From: Mytilus edulis
Taxonomy: Eukaryota; Mollusca; Bivalvia; Mytilida; Mytilidae
Length of the DNA stretch: 64,000 nucleotides
Direction: 5' to 3'
Assembly: GCF_963676685.1 (NCBI RefSeq)
Contig: NC_092346.1
Coordinates: 50,621,062-50,685,061 of the forward strand
This document shows, piece by piece, positions 1 through 11,544 of the stretch. The first letter of the stretch is position 1. Every line of letters begins with the position of its first letter. A program made the position numbers and the translations under genes. The notes below the pieces were generated by a model. That model ran no database searches and was not told the DNA's origin. It saw only the letters and a list, made by a program, of their open reading frames with translations.

Positions 1-340
1 CACAGGTAATTATTGAAGTGAGCTGTTTTGTTTGACATGGACATGAGATGGACAATAGATACCTGACAATAATTGGTTATTTAAACTGTGTACCTGAGTG
101 GACCATATCAAGGTAAACTCAACTGTTTGTTAATTTTATCATCTTCTGCAGGGACGAAAAAAAGTGTACGGTAAAATCCAGTTAAGTTATGAATTTTCTA
201 AATCATACAATGCATTTGAATTCTATTTATCTAGGGCATGATATGCCTTAAAACTTTTCCAAATGCACAGATTTGCCTGTACTCAGAGTAAATTTTGAGG
301 TGAAAATACGGCCATTTTAGCCATAGGGTCCACATGAACC
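1..340. mobile_element. TTAA-flanked inverted-repeat element, right half (cut by window start)
   Basis: This stretch matches the right half of the complete element at 38356-38928 almost base for base, and ends with the same terminus (TAGGGTCCACATGAACC) followed by TTAA at 341-344. The left half lies outside the window. The TTAA border suggests a piggyBac-type non-autonomous element. No coding potential was seen. Confidence 0.7.
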
Positions 341-344
341 TTAA

Positions 345-833
345 AAACACCATTTGCATAAGTTTTCAATATATCTCACTAGGTATTTCACTAATCTTGA
401 CCCATATTATTTCATCTTTTAGTACTGTTATTTTTTTGTGTTATAAAGTCAATCTGTAGCTTTGATATATAAAAATAATAGAATCTAAAGCGAGACGATG
501 TATGAAATAATCTTACTTTGTACGATATCAAGACAAAATGTTCAACTCAAACACGCCCTAACATAAAAAGGTGCACTCGATTTTCTCTTCTCGATACAAT
601 TGTTACCCATTGTTAGGATTTTTTTCTTGAGTTACATAATGGAAGGGCAGACACGAAAATTTTTGAACTAATAGATTGATATGTTATCCGTCTGTGGTAA
701 TTTTTTTTCAAAAAATCGGAGGTTATGCATTTTCTTCATCCAACTTGAAATATACCCATGTCGTCGACTTGAAATCTAATTGTTCTGCTTAACTTTGTAC
801 TAGATAAATTGAAAACTTATGCAAATGGTGTTT
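345..833. mobile_element. TTAA-flanked inverted-repeat element (piggyBac-like MITE)
   Basis: The ends are perfect 26-bp inverted repeats (345-370 and 808-833; outer bases AAACACCATTTGCATAAG). TTAA lies directly outside both ends, at 341-344 and 834-837, which is the target duplication of piggyBac-type transposons. The 489-bp body has no long ORF. The left TTAA is shared with the element ending at 340, so the two abut. Confidence 0.75.
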
Positions 834-1088
834 TTAAAATAAAACACCTCGTAATTGAGAAGAAAATTGTAATTTTCTATTAACTTTTAAAATTTTTGTC
901 GTTATAGTAAACAATACAGTACACATTTATCGCCTTCTCTAACAAAGAGCTTCGATTCTTTTGTTCTATTTCAACCGGGTTTCCGACTGTATAATTGTTA
1001 ATTACGGTGTCATATATTGTGCTTTTTACAGATAACTATATATTTGTTGTTGGTTTTGCTCAATGGAGGAAAATAGGATGGATTACTA

Positions 1089-1815
1089 CGGAAGCCTATT
1101 AGCGCCACACTTTTTTTTCCCTATCTTTGCGTTTTACGCAAACCTTTGCGTAATAACGCTATCCTTTTGCGTTAAACGCAAACATTTGCGATATAACGCA
1201 AGCATTTCTATTTTGCGTTTTGCGTTATAACGCAAACCTTATGACGCAAACATTTGCGTTATATAACGTAAACATTTGCGTTACATGACGCAAACATTTG
1301 CGAAATAATGCAAACTTTTATGTTGTAACGCAAACATTTGCGTATCATTTTGTCTATTTGACTTGGAAGTTTCACAATTGTATGACATTATTTTTTATCT
1401 TTCAATTAAGATATGTCTACATACTATACTATATCTACTTTCTTGTTAAATTATATACTTTTCTGATGCACAAATCAGTCTTAATTTATGTATAATTGCA
1501 CTTCAAGTATTCCATTATTCCTATGCATATTTATTATAATGTCTAGTCTTGTATGTATGTTTCTTTTTTATTTATCTACAAGTAAATCACAACCGAAATG
1601 AATGACAGACGGAAATTCATACAAAACTTTATGAATAATTGAAATCCAGATATTTGCGTTATAACGCAAAGGTTTGCCTTTTAACGCATAGGGTTTGCGT
1701 TATATCACAAAGATTTGCATATTGTATAACGCAAATGTTCGCAAATGTTTGCGTTAAAACGCAAAATTAGGAAGGAAAATTAAAAAAAAAAATGTGTGGC
1801 GCTAATACGCTTCCG
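1089..1815. mobile_element. TA-flanked foldback element filled with GCGTTATAACGC palindromes
   Basis: The termini CGGAAGCCTATTAGCGCCAC (left) and its reverse complement (right) pair with one mismatch over about 23 bp and are flanked by TA at 1087-1088 and 1816-1817. Inside each arm the sequence is built from about 20 copies of TTTGCGTT/AACGCAAA, often joined as the palindrome TTTGCGTTATAACGCAAA. The middle (about 1345-1645) is ordinary A+T-rich DNA. It is a non-autonomous element with a Tc1/mariner-type TA duplication. Confidence 0.75.
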
Positions 1816-1819
1816 TAGA

Positions 1820-3440
1820 TAACGCTTCATTCCTTACATTCTTGTCATTTGATCTTTACGGATAGTGGTCTACTTTGCAATTATATCAAATATTCTTTCT
1901 TATACATAAGTTATATAAGCTTACAAGAGGTAATCATCATTTAACATTTTCGTTCGTGTACATACATCGTGTCCATTTCCTTGAATTAATGCATTTTTTT
2001 ATTCATATAAACATGTAAATAATAATCATATAATTATTATGTATCATAACATAATATTTTATTTCCCTGAATGATTTATTTCTTGAATGAATTATCCCGA
2101 CAGTATAGTTTTTTTGTGATGTATATATGTTTTGTTCTATATTTTTTCTTTTTTCTTGTTAAGTCATGTAACATTACCTTTAATGAAAAACGTTAATTAT
2201 TATAAATAGTGTTTACTTCCTAAACTTTTCGTTAAAATTTCTTCTTGTATAATAGTCCTTCTGCGATAATAATTAAAAGTATCATATTTGCTACCCAAAA
2301 TGTATATAAATTTCATCGATGTCTCGTCGAAATCTCGAACATATAACCCACAGTTTGTACTCTATACAATAATATTTTATATAGTGTTTTTATTAACATC
2401 GATCGTTTTTCTCTATCAAGTGAGGGTCAATGGCGGATTCAGACTTTTTTTTTTTTGTGTAAAATGATTAATCAGACTAGACTTCGTGAACTTTGCCATT
2501 TCCCGTGTATTTAATTTTTATACGACAATTCTTTACTTATTAAGATGTTTTTCGCTGGTATTTACTGATTGTCAAAGTCGTGTAATTTGTTATGGTGGAG
2601 TTGACCAGTGCGTTAAAAAAACGTAAATCGGTAATCTTGAAATCAAAATTACAGTGACACATTGCTTAGGCTTAGGACAATAATGAAACCTTCAAAGCGA
2701 CACAGGATTGAGCAAGCACGTATTGACTTCTATTTCCCTATTCCATCAAACAGAAAGTAATAGTAAATACTCTAGACTATTACACTCTCATGAAAAAAAT
2801 GTTCCACAATATTATTTACCTACGAAAACATGTATAATCCCAAATGTCCCAGCCTATCTTATAAATAACAAAGTTGAATAATGATCCACAGTCAGTATAA
2901 GCTCTAGAAAGATTTCAAGTCTCAGGTACGAACCATTTGATTTGAGGAGGCAGTCTGAGATATTTGAGAGAAAACAAATTTGACTCTGATTCTTGCCTTA
3001 AACAAAAATTCTGGAAGTATCTAGATTGAAAACAAGAGTCTTGTCCATTTTTTGACATTTAGAAACGAAAATTTCCAACAAAATCATTTAGCATTAAATA
3101 AACATGATGAATAAAAACGGGCGTATTTTTTTTTTGTGGCCGGGGTTTGCATGTCTGACCGGAATGTCTGTTTCGCCGGACTTATATATTGAATATTTTT
3201 TTCAAGACCAGACTGTAACCTGCCTGCTGGGTGTGACCTTTATGTCTCCATTTGTCGACCGTCATTTGTAAATTCGTTGTCATTCAGACTCTTTCGTAGC
3301 CTTTGGTTGATTTGGAACCCCTCACTTCCCTTAGTTTTGTTGGGTGAAACATATCAACCAAACATTTGGATAAAAAAATGTTTATTTGTCTTTTTTAACT
3401 CGAGTCGGTCGTATTGTAAATTTTCATCGAATAGCCCGGC
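1820..3440. other. A+T-rich stretch, no gene seen
   Basis: Only short chance ORFs and homopolymer runs are visible. A fragment near 2430 (GGCGGATTCAGAC) resembles the end of the GCGGATCCAG element annotated at 54626. No exon with convincing coding content was found on either strand. Confidence 0.5.
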
Positions 3441-3446
3441 GTATAT

Positions 3447-3498
3447 CTTGTTTACAACAAGGATTTGTATAGTAATACAAATCCTTGTTTACAACAAG
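3447..3498. repeat. Perfect hairpin flanked by a 15-bp direct repeat
   Basis: The arms AACAAGGATTTGTAT (3456-3470) and its exact reverse complement (3475-3489) are separated by AGTA. The hairpin is bracketed by two copies of CTTGTTTACAACAAG (3447-3461 and 3484-3498). Its function is unknown; it may be a very small inverted-repeat element. Confidence 0.7.
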
Positions 3499-3954
3499 AA
3501 ATATGTGAGGTTATGATAACTTAACTTACAACAATCCGGCGAGAATTTCCATGTCTATTTTTTACTGTCAAGTCCCACATCAAATATATCAGTACATAGC
3601 TTTGGATCCATACTATCATTTTATGATAGACAATTGATAGGGAGATAACAGCAACAAAAATGTCCAACCCTTATACTGTGCAGCAACTATTAAATATACA
3701 TGCTCCCCGCCAGGAACCGTTTAAATAGGGCATATTACACTTATTTATGTTTTTCAGCCCAAAAAAGTTCCCAAAATATTTTTATAAAATATTCAAACAT
3801 TTGCCCCCTCTTTCCAAAATCCTAATTCCGCCCCTGAGGGTTGTGTGTTCTTTTTGTTTTGTTATTATCAATTTAAGATTTTTTATTGCAACTTCTTTCT
3901 TACGTGACTAAAACGATGACTACCAGTTGTTCTCTAACGCAAATCAACAATATA

Positions 3955-4882
3955 ATGGTAAAATAAACCACTCAATATAGAATAAATCAATCAGTCAAAA
4001 TACACCAATCAATATAGAATACACCAATCAATATAGAATACACCAATCAGTACAGAATACACCAATCAATATAGAATAAACCAATCAGTCAAAATACACC
4101 AATCAATATAGAATACACCAATCAGTACAGAATACACCAATCAGTACAAAATACACCAATCAATATAGAATACACCAATCAGTACAGAATACACCAATCA
4201 ATATAGAATAAACCAATCCGTCAAAATACACCAATCAATATAGAATACACCAATCAGTCAAAATACACCAATTAGTATAGAATACACCAACCAGTACAGA
4301 ATACAATAATTAATATAGAATACACAAATCAGTACAAAATACACCAATCAATATATAATACACCAATCTAGATATAATACACCAATCAAGATAGAATATA
4401 CCAATCAAAGATAGAATACACCAACCAAGATAGAATACACCAATCAAGATATAATACACCAATCAATATATAATACACCAATCAAGATAGAATATACCAA
4501 TCAAGATAGAATACACCAATCAATTTAGAATACACCAATCAAAGGTAGAATACACCAAACAATATAGAATACACCAATCAAGATAGAATACACCAATCAA
4601 AGGTAGAATACACCAATCAATATAGAATACACCAATCAAGATATAATACACCAATCAAAGGTAGAATACACCAATCAATATAGAATACACCAATCAGTAC
4701 AGAATACACCAATCAATATAGTGTACACCAATCAATAGTAGAATACACCGATCAATGTACTAGTAGTGTAAATCAATCAATAGTAGAATACACCAATCAA
4801 TAGTAGAATACACCAATCAATATAGTCTACACCAATCAATAGTAGAATACACCAATCAATAGTAGAATACACCAATCAATAC
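3955..4882 (+). repeat. Minisatellite, about 19-bp unit AATACACCAATCAATATAG
   Basis: This is about 0.93 kb of head-to-tail units of roughly 18-20 bp. The invariant part is ATACACCAATCA, followed by a variable tail (ATATAG, GTACAG, AGATAG, AAGGTAG, ATAGTAG). Tail types cluster along the array (GTACAG early, AGATAG in the middle, ATAGTAG at the end), as expected from local duplication. No ORF is kept. Confidence 0.9.
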
Positions 4883-4894
4883 TTTATCGAGCAG

Positions 4895-5170
4895 CACTCG
4901 GTTGATTGTTGTAGAATAGTATTGAGAACCCCGGAGGCGGCCTTCAGCGTTTCCTTTAACATTTTGCTGTTGACGCACACAGTCCCCTCCTTTATGCGTT
5001 TGTGTTGTTTCCTTATTGCAACACTAGATTTTTAAATTCGGAGTGGATTTGAGAAATTCAAAAAAGGGGAACACTACATCAGAAAGTAAAGAACTGAGCA
5101 AAACGAAGACCACCAAAAACCGCAAAGGGAGGGGGCTCATATGCACTTGAAGGGTAAGCAATTCATGTTC
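4895..5170. repeat. Mussel-type interspersed repeat fragments
   Basis: The phrase GGAGGCGGCCTTCAGC near 4931 recurs in related form near 16755. The segment around 5092-5160 (ACTGAGCAAAACGAAGACC and following) recurs near 9165-9240. I recognise these from memory as common mussel repeats. No gene is seen. Confidence 0.45.
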
Positions 5171-5691
5171 TGCATGCAAGTTACACTAGTAATGTTGTTC
5201 CTGCAAGTACCTACCCTGTGACATTTGGTAATGTAAAAATATAGGGACAGAGGAGACAAATACTGTAACGACAAAAATATAACATCCGCGGTCATCGGTA
5301 AAAAAGATAAATATTCGTAATGGCGTCCATGAAACCGGGAAGGAATGCATTTTTAAACGTCTTCGAGGAAGCAACAGTAAACCGAGTTTTCGTATAAATA
5401 GATGGTTGATTTTTTTTTGTTGTTGTTTGGCCAATGTCTCTTTGTGGTCACCCAATAGTTCCATGTACTCATAAACATACTTAAATGTTCATTCACCTTT
5501 AAAAAAAAATATATTCGCATGTCCGTCATTATTGACATGGATGCTTTAAGGCGATTCATTTACAGCGGCATAGATCTCAATATGTCATTCATTTATGGGA
5601 AGTGTGTTGCAATAAACGCGTAACAAAGAAAATAAAATTTATAATCGATGGCAACAATTTTCTAATTATCATAGAATATGCAAATCAGTGG

Positions 5692-5698
5692 TATAAAA
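5692..5698 (+). promoter_or_regulatory. TATA box of the secreted glycine-rich protein gene
   Basis: TATAAAA sits about 50 bases before a consensus 5' splice site (AAAAG then GTTAGT at 5749/5750). This fits a short untranslated first exon starting near 5720. The start point is inferred from TATA spacing. Confidence 0.5.
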
Positions 5699-5719
5699 CC
5701 ATACGCCTTTGAAGATGAA

Positions 5720-8700
5720 GCCGATACATATCTGGTCATCTCACAAAAGGTTAGTTTTTTTTTTCATTTTAAAGCATTTTTTTCAGAGATAGAATAACTT
5801 AGTGATACCTATAATAGAAAATGTCATTTCTATCTTTTTTTTTTCTCACTAAATCAGGTTTTTTTTTCTTTTTTCTTAAATAAGACGTAATAGTTTAGAT
5901 AATTGTAATTGTATTTTAAGCTTGGTCTTCGAAAAACGTAGATTTTACTGTCGCAAATTGAGTTTACCTAGGAAGTAAGTTGTTGTTTTAGATAGCCATG
6001 ATATCCGTCAGACTTTTATATAAAAAAAAGGACTTTTTTTCGTGCGAACAGATTTCTCCCGCTACACTTACCTCTTGCTTAAATTACAAAAAGAAGTGTA
6101 TCTTGTCTTTTTATTTGTTACTCTATTCGGTCCTGCCTTTTTTTTACTAGTTTATCTTTTTCTAAAAAAAACTGTGATCTTGCCTTTTTTTTACTCAAAT
6201 CTTTTGTCCTGTCTTTTTTTTTAAGTTACATCCTAACAGATAATGTTTTGACTTTAATTGTAAAACGATTATACAACCACACTTGGGCATACTGGACTAC
6301 ACACATTATAATTAAAGCTACCACAGTGCAGCATCGCAAAGAAGGCTACATATTTATATATATATTTGTTTTTATAAAAGTTTTAAAAGCGACACATTAT
6401 AGAAGAAAAATCTATTTACTTTCAAACAAAAAGAGTAAATAAAACCAAAGAAAATAAATACAACAGATGAGATCAATTACGACGCATTTCTTAATATGAA
6501 AATGTTTTCTTTTATTAAAGGTATATCAACAATGAAGGCTTTTATATTGTTTGTAGTATCAGTGACATCAATTGTACATGTGACTAAAGGTCAAATATTT
6601 CCCGGACTTGGGGCAGGCGGACTTATCCGGCCCTTAATTGGTTTATCTCTCCTAGATAATTTTATAGGCGGTGGAAATGGCGGGAATGGATTATTCGGCG
6701 GTGGTAGAGGAGGAGGTCGAGGAGGAAATGCCGAGCAGGTCTTCCTTATTGAGCGAGAGCAGCAACAAAGCAATTTCCAGTTTGGACCACCACCAGGGGG
6801 TTTCTTTGGACAGCCGTTTTATGTACCGGACCAACGTAAGTGAACTTTTTTTCATTACACAAAATACTAGCAAAAGGAAAAAACGTTAGTTGATAGAGAA
6901 TTATATCAAGAAATTGAGGTATGGACATGCAAGTAAATGTTATTCAAAGTCGGCACACATGTTCACAATAATAATCAAAACACGTCACGATGAGAATTTA
7001 ACAGACTATACTTATTTACTTAGCTATCTCATGATTGGATAAAATTTATATGTGTCGCTCCTCTAATTTTTGACCTTGTTTTACATAAAAACTGAAAAGC
7101 GGGAATGGAGTCCATCCTTTTACACTTGCACAAATGGCGTATACATAGCACGATAATGATTTACAATAATTAGGTATAAAAAATGTATCTCCCATTTACA
7201 CACACAGTTTTATAAATTCAATATTTTATATTTAAGTGTTGTCGCAGACTTCGATAAATCAGATGAAAGGCTAGTTTTTCTGAACGTCAAAATATCTAAG
7301 ATATAATGCATGGCAGCCGTAGATTTGTTTTCATTTAATAATGGGTGGGGCATTTATATTCAATTATTTTGTCCCGAGCGTTAAGCCGGACAGATGTCGA
7401 CAAGGGACATATAAAACACTTACAATTTCGTTTCCTAAGAATGTACTCCATTTACACAAAATATATTTCGTCCCCTTCAGAGAAAAGCATTTCATGGCTA
7501 GTTGAGTAAAGAGGACCTATTTGATGTTTTCAATTCATTATGTAGTAAATCTAATAAAGTATTATATGGTAATATTACACCGTGCAATTTTATATGTTTT
7601 ACTTTACAATGAGAAGTCTTTATTTTACTGGATATATAGATATAGGAAGATGTGGTGTGAGTGCCAATGAGACAACTCTCCATCCAAATAACAATTTATA
7701 AAAGTAAACCATTATAGGTCAATGTACGGCCTTCAACACGGAGCCTTGGCTCACACCGAACAACAAGCTATAAAGGGCCCAAAAATTACAAGTGTAAAAC
7801 CATTCAAACGGGAAAATCAACGGTCTAATCTATATAGTTTTTTTTATCATATACTTAGACGAAATAACATATGATTTTAACGTATGATAATAGCATTAAA
7901 TTTACGTAAATTCCATATTTTTCGAATTGGTGCTTAGCGGGCTGATATGAAAAGTTTATCACATGCCTTTCCGTAACGTTATCGCACATGCATTCCGGTG
8001 ATACTCGGCAAATTCCGGAAAATACACCTCTGGATGTACTACATTTGGGGTCCGACGTCCGTAAACTTTTCACTCGTTGACTTCTATTTGAGAGCCACTT
8101 CAAAGGATCAATATATTAATCTGTTATTTTTCTTCATTGTTGAAGTATATGATAAAAAGATCATAACATGTCATTTTTCATATCACATGTATTATCAGCC
8201 CTCTGTCAATATCAGCCCTCGAGCCATGCGGCTCTTGGGCTGATATTGAACATAGGGCTGATAATACATGCGATATGAAAAATGCCATGTAATAATCTGA
8301 TAATATACTCTGGATTCATTTATTTTCGTGTAAGGCGAAACTCGTAGTTTCGTGGATATCTGAATTCTTGATTTTCGAAAAACATATTGAAAATTTGAGA
8401 TTCGTTTAACAATTGAATTCCTGGTATACTTTTACCTACAAAATTAAGAAAAATAGGTATACCACGAATAAAATTGAATCTGCAGCATTAGATTGTCTTG
8501 AAATAAATTGCTTCACCTTAGTTTTTGCTTTTATTTTTAGGATGGTAAATGTTGCAGAGGCCAGATTGTATCAATTAGTTGAAAAGAGGTTCCTATGCAG
8601 AATGTTGGTGGCTCTGATGCATGTCATTGGCTTGGCCTCTTTGAAAAAACATTGCAAAAAAAAATCCGCTTGTTTATAATTAATGATCACATTATTCGCA

Positions 8701-8765
8701 CATCATTAAAACTTTTCTATATCAGCCTCATTATCAAATACGAATAAAGTTTTCATGCATATTTG
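5720..8765 (+). CDS. Small secreted glycine-rich protein, multi-exon (possible shell-matrix or byssus-type)
   Basis: The inferred layout is a 5'UTR exon of about 5720-5749, an intron ending AAAG at 6520, and a coding exon 6521-6835 with ATG at 6532. The exon ends at AAC followed by GTAAGT, leaving phase 1. The peptide starts with a clear signal sequence (MKAFILFVVSVTSIVHVTKG, probable cut before QIFPG). A hydrophobic stretch rich in G, L and I follows, then a run of GGGNGG/GGGRGG type (about residues 45-65), then a Q-rich and FGPPPGG segment. A likely last exon begins after the polypyrimidine tract and TTTTAG at 8540. Joined directly it would add only W and stop; a different acceptor at 8557 would add about 40 residues; an unseen middle exon is also possible. 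AATAAA at 8743-8748 fits the end of the transcript. Signal peptide plus Gly-rich body suggests an extracellular matrix protein, but no family was recognised. Confidence 0.55.
6045..6240 (+). repeat. Interspersed repeat with CCTGCCTTTTTTT blocks
   Basis: These pyrimidine-rich blocks (TCCTGCC/TCTTGCC followed by T runs, then ACTAGTTTAT and CATCCTAAC) recur at 53150-53290 and, inverted, at 54010-54170. The copy lies in the first intron of the secreted-protein gene. ORFs through it are not convincing genes. Confidence 0.5.
7637..7848 (+). repeat. Mussel-type interspersed repeat copy in an intron
   Basis: The phrase order is AGATGTGGTGTGAGTGCCAA, TGAGACAACTCTCCATCC, AAACCATTATAGGTCAA, TACGGCCTTCAACACGG, TATAAAGGGCCC, AATTACAAGTGTAAAAC and TTCAAACGGGAAAA. 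The same phrases recur at 14645, 15495, 36640 (inverted), 50355 and 62725. I know this family from memory as very common in mussels. It is not a gene. Confidence 0.7.
8163..8292. repeat. Hairpin MITE-like element, about 130 bp
   Basis: Two arms of about 60 bp pair with few mismatches (left ATTTTTCATATCACATGTAT, right its near reverse complement) around the centre GAGCCATGCGGCTC. The phrase ATTATCAGCCCT occurs in both arms. A related fragment (GGGCTGATATGAAAAG) lies near 7939. No ORF survives. Confidence 0.7.
8305..8450. repeat. Fragment of the CTGGATTCATTTATTTTCGT element
   Basis: The phrases CTGGATTCATTTATTTTCGT, TATTGAAAATTTG and GAATTC recur in the fuller copy at 11150-11341. It lies just upstream of the probable last exon of the secreted-protein gene. 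Confidence 0.5.
8743..8748 (+). terminator. Polyadenylation signal AATAAA (secreted-protein gene)
   Basis: AATAAA lies about 80 bases after the last possible stop codon in the terminal exon, at a normal distance for the end of a transcript. A cleavage site near 8765 is inferred. Confidence 0.4.
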
Positions 8766-9054
8766 TTTTAAATATTGACATTTTTGGTTATCAATACTCT
8801 CAAACATTATAATTTATTTCCACTTGTAATACAATCAAATATTTAGATACCCACATGCACAATAATAAATATTGAATCTGAATCTGCACATAAGTAGTAA
8901 TTGATGATTGTTGGTTGCTAAACGTCCTGTGGCCACAAGGCATATTTATTGAGGTATCATAATTGAGGTATTGTATATGCAACAATGACAAAAAATTATG
9001 TCTAAAAGTCACTCATGAGTAATTAATAATCAGAGGCGAAAGGTACAAATGAGA

Positions 9055-9250
9055 CATTCAAATTCATAAGTCGAAAATAAACTGACAACGCCATGGCAAA
9101 AAAGGAAAAGACAAAAAAGACAAACAACAGTATACAAAACACAACATAGAAAACTATATAAGAACTGAGCAACACGAACCCCCCCCCCCAAAAAAAAACA
9201 AAAAAAAAAAACAAAAAAAAAAACAAGGGGGAGGTGCTCTAGAAAGGAAT
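9055..9250. repeat. Mussel-type interspersed repeat with C9 and A-rich runs
   Basis: Phrases such as AACATAGAAAACTATATAAG, ACTGAGCAACACGAACC and GGGGGAGGTGCTCTAGAAAGG match the family also seen at 5085 and 16130-16350. ORFs on the minus strand here come from the homopolymers and are not genes. Confidence 0.5.
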
Positions 9251-9689
9251 TCTTCGTTTCGGGTTCGGGCGAATAGGGAGATGACAAATATTTGGAGAAC
9301 AATTATTTTTTACTGTTTCCTGATGTCATGGGGATGGTTAGTTGCTAGCTATTTCAAGCTTAAATTTCTTAAGACAATTTTATTAATCACTGCTTATACC
9401 TCTGACATTCTTATTAAATAAAAGAACTGGGAGGTTTCTTAGACATTTACAACTGTAATGAAGATCGTTACAACGGTTCAAATTATAGGCCTATCTCAGT
9501 TTCAATTTTTTTAGCAAGAGATTTTTCCAGACGAAAGTAGCAATTAGTTAAGAACACACTGATTTAATTTAAAGACGTAATAAACTGTCTGAGAAACCCA
9601 CAACCAGACAAGCGAACAAGTTGGGAAATATACACACCTTTAGATGTGCACTGATTGATACTTTAGTCTTGGAGGATCTGAATTATTAA

Positions 9690-10530
9690 TTAGTTGCAAT
9701 TGACTTTCAACTAGCTGTCACTACCTGCTTGTACTCTTTTATCGGTTCTTTATGTCTACTGTTTTTGTTAGTTTTTGTTATGCTTCGTTCATATAGCAGT
9801 CTATTGACCAGCCATTTGCAACATATTTTTTCAGTTTGTTATTATGCTATGCTTGTACATCACTGTTCTAGGTTCGGGAAAGGGGGGGGGGGGGGGGGGG
9901 GGGTTAGTCCGCTCCTGTCCAAAGTAAGGAGCCAGGTATACAGTCGCTGTCGTAGGTTCATGTCTGTGATATTTTTGTTCGTTAATTTGTTTGATATAAA
10001 TTGTGCCGTAGGTTTTTCGTTTTTATCAAATTTCGTCAGGTCGGGGTCTTTTATAGCTGACTAGACGGTATGAGTTTTACGTCGCACGGTTACCAATAAT
10101 TGCTTATATCCAAGTCACTTGTTCTCTTATTGACAATCATACTTTGATAAGTGTTTTGTATGACTATAAAAGTTCACTTCACTATGATCAACAAAATTAT
10201 TTATTTTGTAAAAAAATATTTCCTTTCTCTCCAACTGTATACCTAACAGCAAAATTATTTTCATTTACCTGTGTACATTATTTTATTTGGCGGCATTTTG
10301 TCCAATGTTATGGTTGTCTTTCTGATATTCTTTTACATCTCACCCCTTTTTTTTTAATTGATTTTGTATTTACATTGAGTCATAGGTAACATTTATTCGT
10401 TCAGTGTATGTTCACTTGTTTGTATTAGTATGTTTTTTTACACTGGTTTTACACTAGTCATTTTGGGGGCCCTTTTTAGCTTGTCTCATTGGCACTCATG
10501 CCACAAATTTTTATTTATATCAAATCTATC
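9690..10530 (-). repeat. Long mussel-type interspersed repeat (inverted) with a 23-bp G tract
   Basis: The segment runs from a TTGACTTTCAACTAGCTGTC end, through TCACTGTTCTAGGTTCGGG, a G run at about 9881-9903 and GTCCAAAGTAAGGAGCC, to TTATAGCTGACTAGACGG. A second tail follows at 10445-10530 (TTTTGGGGGCCCTTTTTAGC, TTGTCTCATTGGCACTCATG). It parallels 37140-37705. The reading frame at 9729-10064 crosses the repeat and is not counted as a gene. Confidence 0.6.
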
Positions 10531-10539
10531 TTTTTAGTG

Positions 10540-11148
10540 TTGAATTATTTCATAGATAGTTCGTGTATCAAATAGAATTATTTTCATAATAGTGTGGACA
10601 GCTGCAATACTTATTTTGATAATAATAGTTATACATAATCATTTACCTTTAACTTGTTCGTCATTGGCTATTGGTAACAGAGATTTTACGCTCACCCAGT
10701 CTGTCAGAGCCTCTCCAATAGTGCTTTAAATAGAATTAAAGAGTAAAGTACACGCAGGTTCTCGAGAAGAAAAAAAGTATGTATTCAACATTTGAATTAA
10801 CACACAAGGTTTAGTCCTCTGCTAGTTATTCGTTTTATTTGATTTTTAGAACCTTTGACGACCCAATAGTTCAAATGCCTCTTACACGTACAGTATGACA
10901 AGTAAACTTAACAGAGTAACGTTCACCTAATCTGACCCTGTCAATTGATAACCTGAACGCGCTCAGAAACGGTCTCGTCCATGCTGTTATGTAAATGATT
11001 CTATATATCGAGTAGTATAGACAGTACTCGTGATTATTTTGAAGCTTCCAAAAGGTTTTCAATATTATTCTGACAAGAGATAATTTATATTTGGTAGGGT
11101 ATATAAACAATGTATTTGCAAGGACTTTTTTACAAAATATTATCATAT
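10540..11148. other. A+T-rich stretch, no gene seen
   Basis: No convincing exon, repeat boundary or RNA gene was recognised. The short minus-strand ORF at 10871-11146 lacks recognisable features. Confidence 0.4.
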
Positions 11149-11149
11149 A

Positions 11150-11341
11150 CTGGATTCATTTATTTTCGTGGATTGAGAAAAACTTGCATTTTCGTGGATT
11201 TTCAATTTCGTGGTTTAACTAATCTTTGCATACAAAGCCTATTGAAAATTTGTAATTCGTCGAATATTTGAATTCGTGGTTCATCTGTATCAATGAAAGC
11301 CACGAAAATTGGCATTCAACGAATAATAATGAATCCACAGA
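11150..11341. mobile_element. Short inverted-repeat element with CTGGATTCATT ends
   Basis: The left end CTGGATTCATTTATTTTCGT and the right end (reverse complement CTGTGGATTCATTATTATTC) form imperfect terminal inverted repeats. The body repeats TTTCGTGG several times. A second, shorter copy is at 8305. No clear target duplication was read. Confidence 0.45.
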
Positions 11342-11544
11342 AAATCCGTCGTGAGAAAATCTACAGCTCAGTAGGTTAGAGTGTTGACTTGAAACACAGG
11401 GGACCCGGTGGAGATTGTTTTTTCTAAAATCATGCTCTCCGGTTACATTAATATCAAGCAATTTGGTTCTTGGTAATTACTAATTACTAGTAATTAGTCG
11501 TAAAATGTTCTATAAATATTTTCATATTTAAAACTGTACATGTT

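Noticed and set aside
6591-6773. Proline-rich minus-strand frame
   Set aside because: Antisense shadow of the glycine-rich exon.
9729-10064. 111-codon frame with a poly-Gly run
   Set aside because: The Gly run comes from a G homopolymer inside an interspersed repeat.
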